A DNA stretch of 64,000 nt. Origin: Berkiella sp964594635 (GTDB taxonomy: Bacteria; Pseudomonadota; Gammaproteobacteria; Berkiellales; Berkiellaceae). The notes below the pieces were generated by a model that made no database searches, was not told where the DNA came from, and was given only the letters and a program-made list of their open reading frames with translations. Both the position numbers and the translations under genes were made by a program. How positions within the stretch are numbered: position 1 is the stretch's first letter; every line of letters starts with the position of its first letter. The stretch spans positions 186,001 to 250,000 of the forward strand of contig CAZQMV010000002.1 of assembly GCA_964594635.1 (NCBI GenBank), in the 5' to 3' direction. This document shows positions 59,005 through 64,000 of the stretch, in pieces.

Positions 59005-60186
59005 TTATTGTTCTAAATTGTTATTCTCAGGATTATTTTTTAAAGGACGCTTAATAACCATCACTCTAAAATCCAAGGTTTCCCCGTTACGAACAACAGC
59101 AATTGGGTATGCTGTTTCGGGCTTTAGTTTTGAGGTGATACTCAAGACTTCGGTTGGGCCTTTCGTTTCTTTGTTATCGATACTAATGATGATATCGCCT
59201 GGTCGTAAACCGGCATTAAATGCGGGGCCTCCACGAATAACACCTGCAATCACGGCACCTTCACCTTTAGGGTAGTTTAATGATTTGCGAATATCATCAC
59301 TTAATTTCCCTAAACTGATCCCAAGCCAGCCGCGTGTGACATGACCTTGATCAATTAATTCGCTCATGACTTCTTTTGCAGTGCTAATTGGAATGGCAAA
59401 ACCAATGCCTTGATAACCGCCGGTGCGTGTATAAATGGCATTGTTAATTCCAATTAAATTACCATTCGCATCGATTAAAGCACCACCAGAATTGCCTGGA
59501 TTAATGGCGGCATCAGTTTGAATGAAATTTTCAAACGTGCTAATACCCAAATCAGTGCGATGAGTTGCGCTGACAATACCTTGGGTAACGGTTTGACCCA
59601 CACCAAAAGGGTTCCCAATCGCAAAAACCACATCACCCACTTTGAGTGCTTCTGAATTACCAATCGCAATGGTTGGGAGTCCAGATTCGTCAATTTTTAA
59701 AATTGCTAAATCGGTTTCAGGATCTGAGCCAACCACTTTGGCTTTTGCTTGGCGTCCATCAATCATTTTTACCATGATTTCATCAGCTTCATTGATGACA
59801 TGGTTATTGGTAAGAATATAACCATCTTTAGTCACAATAACGCCACTGCCAATTCCAGATTGCATTTCTTGGGGTATTTGGTTATTTCGCATATCGCCAA
59901 AAAAATACCGAAAGAAAGGATCGCGCGTGACGGCGCTGTTAGCCTCTTTGGGTAAGGCTTTTTTAGAGTGGATGCTAACGACAGCACCCGAAGCGCGGTT
60001 AATGGCTTCTGAATAGGAAACCGGTGCGCCAGGGTAGGTTATTGGTGCATTGGGTTTTTTAAACTCGGGTGTAGCGGCATGACTTGTCTCCCAGAAGCCA
60101 AGCTTACCAAGCAGAATGGGGGATAATAGGGCAACTACTAAAAAAGTAACAAGCACTTTTGCTTGCTTAAAGATTAAATGTTTCAT
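59005..60186 (-). CDS. DegS/DegQ-type periplasmic serine protease
   Basis: A 393-residue HtrA-family protease with an N-terminal membrane anchor (about 10-28). The triad is H129 (TNNHVI), D159 (TDLAIL) and S233 (GNSGGAL), spaced almost as in E. coli DegS. Only one PDZ domain follows (about 285-375), which also fits DegS or AlgW rather than DegP/DegQ with two. Such proteases start sigma-E signalling by cutting RseA-type anti-sigma factors. The frame is open to 60309; the ATG at 60186 gives the family N-terminus. Confidence 0.85.
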   Translation of the reverse strand: MKHLIFKQAKVLVTFLVVALLSPILLGKLGFWETSHAATPEFKKPNAPITYPGAPVSYSEAINRASGAVVSIHSKKALPKEANSAVTRDPFFRYFFGDMRNNQIPQEMQSGIGSGVIVTKDGYILTNNHVINEADEIMVKMIDGRQAKAKVVGSDPETDLAILKIDESGLPTIAIGNSEALKVGDVVFAIGNPFGVGQTVTQGIVSATHRTDLGISTFENFIQTDAAINPGNSGGALIDANGNLIGINNAIYTRTGGYQGIGFAIPISTAKEVMSELIDQGHVTRGWLGISLGKLSDDIRKSLNYPKGEGAVIAGVIRGGPAFNAGLRPGDIIISIDNKETKGPTEVLSITSKLKPETAYPIAVVRNGETLDFRVMVIKRPLKNNPENNNLEQ

Positions 60187-60395
60187 TTCATGCATGAGAT
60201 CACACTGAATCCAGATAAATATAAGTAAAATCCGATTTATTATGCCTTGGTGTGTTGGTGCACGCAATCTGTCAAAATATGTGTTGAATATATAACATAT
60301 TTTCAGCATAAGCAGGATTATCGCTCGTCAGTTAACTTTAACATATGTATAATGGCCGCGTTCTGCGTACGTACCGGATGGATGGATGAGAGAAA

Positions 60396-61196
60396 TTGAA
60401 GAAACTGAAGCTCCATGGTTTCAACAACCTAACAAAAAATTTGAGTTTTAATATCTATGATATTTGTTATGCCAAAACGCCAGAGCAGCGTAAGCAATAC
60501 ATCGAATATATCGATGGCGTCTATCATGCTAAAAGGCTAACTGAGATATTGTCTGATGTGGCGGGCATTATTGGTGCAACGATCTTAAATATTGCGCATC
60601 AAGATTATGATCCACAGGGCGCAAGCGTAACAATGTTAGTTGCTGAAGAGCCAGTTGATAAAAAGCCAAGTGAGCAAACCGAATCCCCCGGACCTTTGCC
60701 AGAAAGCGTTGTTGCGCATTTAAATAAAAGTCACATTACGGTACACACTTATCCTGAAAGTCACCCAGATAACGGGATCAGTACTTTTCGTGCGGATATT
60801 GATGTCTCAACCTGCGGCGTTATTTCGCCACTCAAAGCATTGAATTTTCTCATCCACAGTTTTGATTCTGATATCGTCACCATTGATTACCGTGTGCGTG
60901 GTTTTACACGTGATGTGCAAGGTAAAAAACTTTATATCGATCATAGTATCCACTCGATTCAAAACTACCTATCGCAAGATACGTTAAAAGCCTATGAAAT
61001 GATTGACGTGAATGTCTATCCTGAAAACATTTTCCATACCAAAATGTTGTTAAAACAGTTTGAATTAGACAATTACTTGTTTGCGATGAAAAGTGCTGAT
61101 CTATCACAAGAAGAAGCACAAGCGATCCGTGGACAGTTAAAACGGGAAATGCAGGAAATTTTTTACGGCTGCAATTTAGCCAATCTCCCTGAATAA
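60396..61196 (+). CDS. speD: S-adenosylmethionine decarboxylase proenzyme
   Basis: A 266-residue class 1A pyruvoyl enzyme that decarboxylates AdoMet for spermidine synthesis. It is very like E. coli SpeD along its whole length: KKLKLHGFNNLTKNLSF at the start, NKSHITVHTYPESHP with S112 as the self-cleavage site that forms the pyruvoyl group, and STCGVISPLKALN. The start is TTG, which keeps the family's exact N-terminus; an ATG would not. A spermidine synthase gene is not in the window. Confidence 0.95.
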   Translation: MKKLKLHGFNNLTKNLSFNIYDICYAKTPEQRKQYIEYIDGVYHAKRLTEILSDVAGIIGATILNIAHQDYDPQGASVTMLVAEEPVDKKPSEQTESPGPLPESVVAHLNKSHITVHTYPESHPDNGISTFRADIDVSTCGVISPLKALNFLIHSFDSDIVTIDYRVRGFTRDVQGKKLYIDHSIHSIQNYLSQDTLKAYEMIDVNVYPENIFHTKMLLKQFELDNYLFAMKSADLSQEEAQAIRGQLKREMQEIFYGCNLANLPE

Positions 61197-61234
61197 AAAA
61201 TGACTGAAAGCATCATCTCGATTTTTGTATTGTA

Positions 61235-62401
61235 TCAATCTTCGACAAGACTTAATCCAGATGCTCCCTTATCGGGCATATGAAGCGATTTTGCATCCAC
61301 CTCAGCGGGGGGGGCATTTTCATCTTCATGAGATGCGACCGATTTATCGCTTAAGCTAATTTTTAAGCGCAGGTTATTGCGTGAATCCGCGTTACGTAAA
61401 GCGTCATCTAAGCTTATCTTATTTTCAAAGTACAAACGCTCAAGTGATTGATCAAACGTTTGCATCCCTAAGTTACTTGATTTTTCCATGACTTCTTTGA
61501 GAGCATCAATTTCTCCGCGATTAATCAGCGAAACCACGAGCGGTGTGCCAAGCAGGATTTCAAAAGCCGCAACACGTTTACCATCGAGCGTTGGAATTAA
61601 CCGTTGTGAGATAATGGCTTTAGTGTTAAATGATAGATCCATCAGGAGTTGATTTTTTCTGACATCAGGGAAAAAGTTAATAATACGTTCAAATGCTTGG
61701 TTAGCATTATTAGCATGTAATGTTGATAAGCATAAGTGTCCTGTTTCTGCAAAAGCAATGGCATGTTCCATTGTCTCTTGTGAACGAATTTCCCCAATTA
61801 AAATCACATCTGGCGCTTGCCTTAATGTATTTTTCAATGCTTCTTGGTAGCTGTTGGTATCTAAACCCACTTCGCGTTGATTCACAATCGATTTTTTATG
61901 AGAGTGCACATATTCGATGGGGTCTTCAATCATAATGATATGGCCAGCACTATGCATATTGCGATAATCTATTAAAGAGGCAAGAGAGGTCGATTTACCA
62001 CAACCTGTTGGACCAACAAATAAAACAAGACCGCTTTTTTCCATGATGATGTCCGACAATATCGTCGGTAAACCAAGGGATTCGATCGAAGGGATAACCG
62101 TATGAATACGGCGAATGACCATGGACACTTCATTACGTTGGACAAAAATATTGACACGAAATCTGCCTAACCCTTCAATGGCTAAAGCCATATTCATTTC
62201 CAGGCATTTTTCGAATTGCGTTATTTTATCCTTACCCATGATTTCGTAGGCAAGGTTTTTGACTTCACCTTCTTTTAAGCTTGTCTCATTGATAGGGTGC
62301 AATTTACCATGTGCTTTAACAGAAGGCGGTGCTCCTGTACTTAAGTACAGATCGGAACCTTCTAGTTCCTTCATTTTAATAAGATAATCATTAAGCGCCA
62401 T
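61235..62401 (-). CDS. pilU: type IV pilus retraction ATPase PilU
   Basis: A 388-residue cytoplasmic GspE/PilT-family ATPase. It has an N-terminal PAS-like domain, Walker A GPTGCGKS at residues 130-137, the Asp box IMIEDPIEYVH, Walker B RQAPDVILIGEIRS and the His box STLHANNANQAFERI. The long C-terminus with NLGMQTFDQSL and an acidic tail is closer to PilU than PilT. It powers pilus retraction in twitching and DNA uptake. The matching pilT is not in the window. Confidence 0.88.
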   Translation of the reverse strand: MALNDYLIKMKELEGSDLYLSTGAPPSVKAHGKLHPINETSLKEGEVKNLAYEIMGKDKITQFEKCLEMNMALAIEGLGRFRVNIFVQRNEVSMVIRRIHTVIPSIESLGLPTILSDIIMEKSGLVLFVGPTGCGKSTSLASLIDYRNMHSAGHIIMIEDPIEYVHSHKKSIVNQREVGLDTNSYQEALKNTLRQAPDVILIGEIRSQETMEHAIAFAETGHLCLSTLHANNANQAFERIINFFPDVRKNQLLMDLSFNTKAIISQRLIPTLDGKRVAAFEILLGTPLVVSLINRGEIDALKEVMEKSSNLGMQTFDQSLERLYFENKISLDDALRNADSRNNLRLKISLSDKSVASHEDENAPPAEVDAKSLHMPDKGASGLSLVED

Positions 62402-62545
62402 TGTTATCCTCAGATCCCATGGTAGCGTTGCTATAATTAAGTTAACTAATTATTAAGAATATAGCCAAAAAAAGGACACGTTTGCACAAAGCACTGAAGG
62501 TAAAGTAAGTGTTTTTATCATCAATCCCCTTAAGGAGAGATCTCG

Positions 62546-63475
62546 ATGGATTTTGGAAATGTTGCATTTTTGCTGGTCTTTTTGGCCATTGTTGTCATTA
62601 TCATGGCGGTCAAACAAGTGCCGCAAGGATATGAGTGGACCGTTGAGCGCTTTGGACGTTACGTACAGACACTCCATCCTGGATTAACATTGATTGTGCC
62701 TTTTATTGATAAAGTGGGCACGAAACTCAATATGATGGAACAAGTGCTGGATATTCCTTCGCAGGAAATTATTACCAAAGATAATGCGATGGTAAAAGTC
62801 GATGGTATCTGTTTTTATCAAATTGTGGATGCCGCCAAAGCTGCCTATGAGGTCAGTGAACTAGATCGCGCCATTCGTAATTTAACCATGACCAATATTC
62901 GTACCGTGTTAGGCTCAATGCAGCTCGATGAAGCATTGTCTAATCGTGATCATATCAATACAAGACTGTTAGCGGTTGTCGATGAAGCAACCATGCCTTG
63001 GGGCGTTAAAGTCACTCGTGTTGAAATCAAAGATATTAGTCCTCCTAAAGATCTCGCCAATGCGATGGCAGCACAAATGAAAGCAGAGCGAGAAAAGCGT
63101 GCTCGAATTTTAGAAGCTGAAGGTTTTCGAGCATCGGCTATCTTAAAAGCAGAAGGTGAAAAACAGGCAGTCGTGTTAGATGCTGAGGGTCGCAAAGAAG
63201 CGGCATTTCGTGATGCCGAAGCAAGAGAACGCTTAGCACAGGCAGAAGCTAAAGCGACCGAAGTGGTGTCTCAAGCAATTGCTGCGGGTAATATTAATGC
63301 CATTAATTATTTTGTTGCTCAACGTTATGTTGATGCTTTGGGTAAAATAGCCAGCGCTGATAACCAAAAGGTTATTCTGATGCCACTGGAAGCAGGAAAT
63401 GTGATTGGCTCCATTGCAGGGATTGGCGAAATTGCAAAACAAGCTTTTAGCAACCAAGCAAAGGATATTGTGTGA
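62546..63475 (+). CDS. SPFH/band 7 membrane protein (QmcA-like)
   Basis: A 309-residue protein with one N-terminal membrane helix (about 5-24), a band 7/SPFH domain (QVPQGYEWTVERFGRYVQTLHPGLTLIVPFIDKV from residue 27), and a long charged coiled coil rich in Ala/Glu/Arg (about 180-240). This matches QmcA/stomatin-like scaffold proteins of membrane microdomains. A strong AAGGAG ribosome site precedes it, and nfeD follows with a TGATG overlap, the usual stomatin-NfeD pair. Confidence 0.93.
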   Translation: MDFGNVAFLLVFLAIVVIIMAVKQVPQGYEWTVERFGRYVQTLHPGLTLIVPFIDKVGTKLNMMEQVLDIPSQEIITKDNAMVKVDGICFYQIVDAAKAAYEVSELDRAIRNLTMTNIRTVLGSMQLDEALSNRDHINTRLLAVVDEATMPWGVKVTRVEIKDISPPKDLANAMAAQMKAEREKRARILEAEGFRASAILKAEGEKQAVVLDAEGRKEAAFRDAEARERLAQAEAKATEVVSQAIAAGNINAINYFVAQRYVDALGKIASADNQKVILMPLEAGNVIGSIAGIGEIAKQAFSNQAKDIV

Positions 63476-63924
63476 TGAAAGATCTTTTTACCCATTTGGT
63501 GTTTTGGCATTGGTTGGCCTTTGCTTTGATCCTTGGTATTTTAGATGTGGTATTAGGGGTAAATTTTCTGTTTGTTTGGTGTGGGCTTGCCGCAGCGCTT
63601 GTGGGTGTATTGCTATTGCTGATACCAAAATTAACCTGGGAATTCCAGTTTCTCATTTTTGGCATCGGTGTTTTAGCGAGTCTTTTTGGATGGCGCCACT
63701 TGAATAAAAAAACGGACAAAAAAACCGATCAACCAGAGTTGAATCGCCGTGCCAGACAATATATCGGTCGAACATTTACTCTTGATGTCCCGATTATCAA
63801 TGGTCGCGGCAAAGTCAGAGTGGATGATTCGCAATGGGTGGTTGAAGGTGTTGACATGGAAGTGGGCGCGACTGTAAAAGTAGTCGATGTAGATGGTGTG
63901 ATTTTGAAGGTTGAAAAAACATAA
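63475..63924 (+). CDS. NfeD family protein
   Basis: A 149-residue partner of the stomatin-like protein. It has three to four hydrophobic helices (about 8-75) and a C-terminal OB-fold domain (about 92-149, RRARQYIGRTFTLDVPIING…). Short NfeD proteins of this kind support the SPFH scaffold. The ATG at 63475 overlaps the upstream stop; an in-frame GTG at 63472 is less likely. The pair resembles E. coli qmcA-ybbK. Confidence 0.9.
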   Translation: MKDLFTHLVFWHWLAFALILGILDVVLGVNFLFVWCGLAAALVGVLLLLIPKLTWEFQFLIFGIGVLASLFGWRHLNKKTDKKTDQPELNRRARQYIGRTFTLDVPIINGRGKVRVDDSQWVVEGVDMEVGATVKVVDVDGVILKVEKT

Positions 63925-63927
63925 TCT

Positions 63928-64000
63928 ATGGAAGCTTCGGCGAAGGATACGCCCTTTTTAGCATTTTTGCAGACAATCCCTAGCGAGCTGCATGAAATCT
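63928..64000 (+). CDS. start of a gene running off the window (3' partial)
   Basis: An open frame begins with an ATG three bases after the nfeD stop and reads MEASAKDTPFLAFLQTIPSE and a few more codons to the window edge. The spacing suggests a third gene of the stomatin-nfeD operon. Too little is visible to name it. Confidence 0.5.
   Translation, partial: MEASAKDTPFLAFLQTIPSELHEI

Overview
This window comes from the chromosome of a gammaproteobacterium, most likely a host-associated member of the Legionellales; Coxiella, Legionella and Berkiella relatives are the closest match in style. That placement is inference. It rests on (i) gammaproteobacterial housekeeping blocks: lptD-surA-pdxA-rsmA, amgK-murU-djlA, apaG-apaH, and a Pseudomonas/Legionella-type cytochrome c oxidase cluster; (ii) moderately AT-rich coding sequence; and (iii) several genes that look eukaryote-derived or like secreted effectors. 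No rRNA, tRNA, CRISPR array, prophage or intact insertion sequence is visible, and no gap between genes exceeds 300 bases.

Layout. 1-10.6 kb: recG (its start lies before the window), arginase and ornithine aminotransferase, a phasin-like protein, an EamA transporter, rubredoxin reductase, ubiA, and a divergent zinc-uptake locus (znuA / znuC-znuB). 10.8-14.2 kb: an accessory block with a large unknown membrane protein, a PaaK/CapK-like adenylate-forming enzyme and a bacterial R-SNARE (synaptobrevin-like) protein. 14.2-22.7 kb: the aa3/caa3-type oxidase structural and assembly genes (ctaC, D, G, E, SURF1, ctaA, ctaB, sco and two accessory membrane proteins). 22.8-24.0 kb: apaG-apaH.

24.2-40 kb is mostly accessory. 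It holds a hydrolase-HdeD pair; three separate small genes sharing a double-glycine (bacteriocin-type) leader; candidate effectors (a lysine-rich helical protein, an OTU-like cysteine protease and a divergent protein kinase); an orphan DUF2282 (bufferin-type) precursor next to yceI; a DUF885 metallopeptidase; MsrBA; MscL; an ABC-F ATPase; and a long protein made of hydrophobic and amphipathic helices. 40-64 kb returns to core functions: a dicarboxylate/amino-acid symporter, an L,D-transpeptidase, outer-membrane biogenesis (surA, lptD), peptidoglycan recycling (amgK, murU), djlA, an orphan IolC-DUF2090 fusion, a TetR regulator, a PagL-type lipid A deacylase, rpe, a fused 2-oxoacid dehydrogenase E1 with an acyl-CoA dehydrogenase, a DegS-like protease, speD, pilU, and a stomatin/NfeD pair.

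The strongest discovery is the R-SNARE at 13.65 kb. Its SNARE motif aligns without gaps to VAMP-type synaptobrevins, including the zero-layer arginine, and it is followed by a two-helix membrane hairpin. With the OTU-like protease and the kinase it suggests a set of proteins that act on host membrane traffic and ubiquitin/phosphorylation signalling. The second is the dispersed family of three leader-sharing peptides with no visible exporter. Non-coding signals include two palindrome-based dispersed repeat families, several strong hairpin terminators and a long hairpin in the rpe 5' leader.
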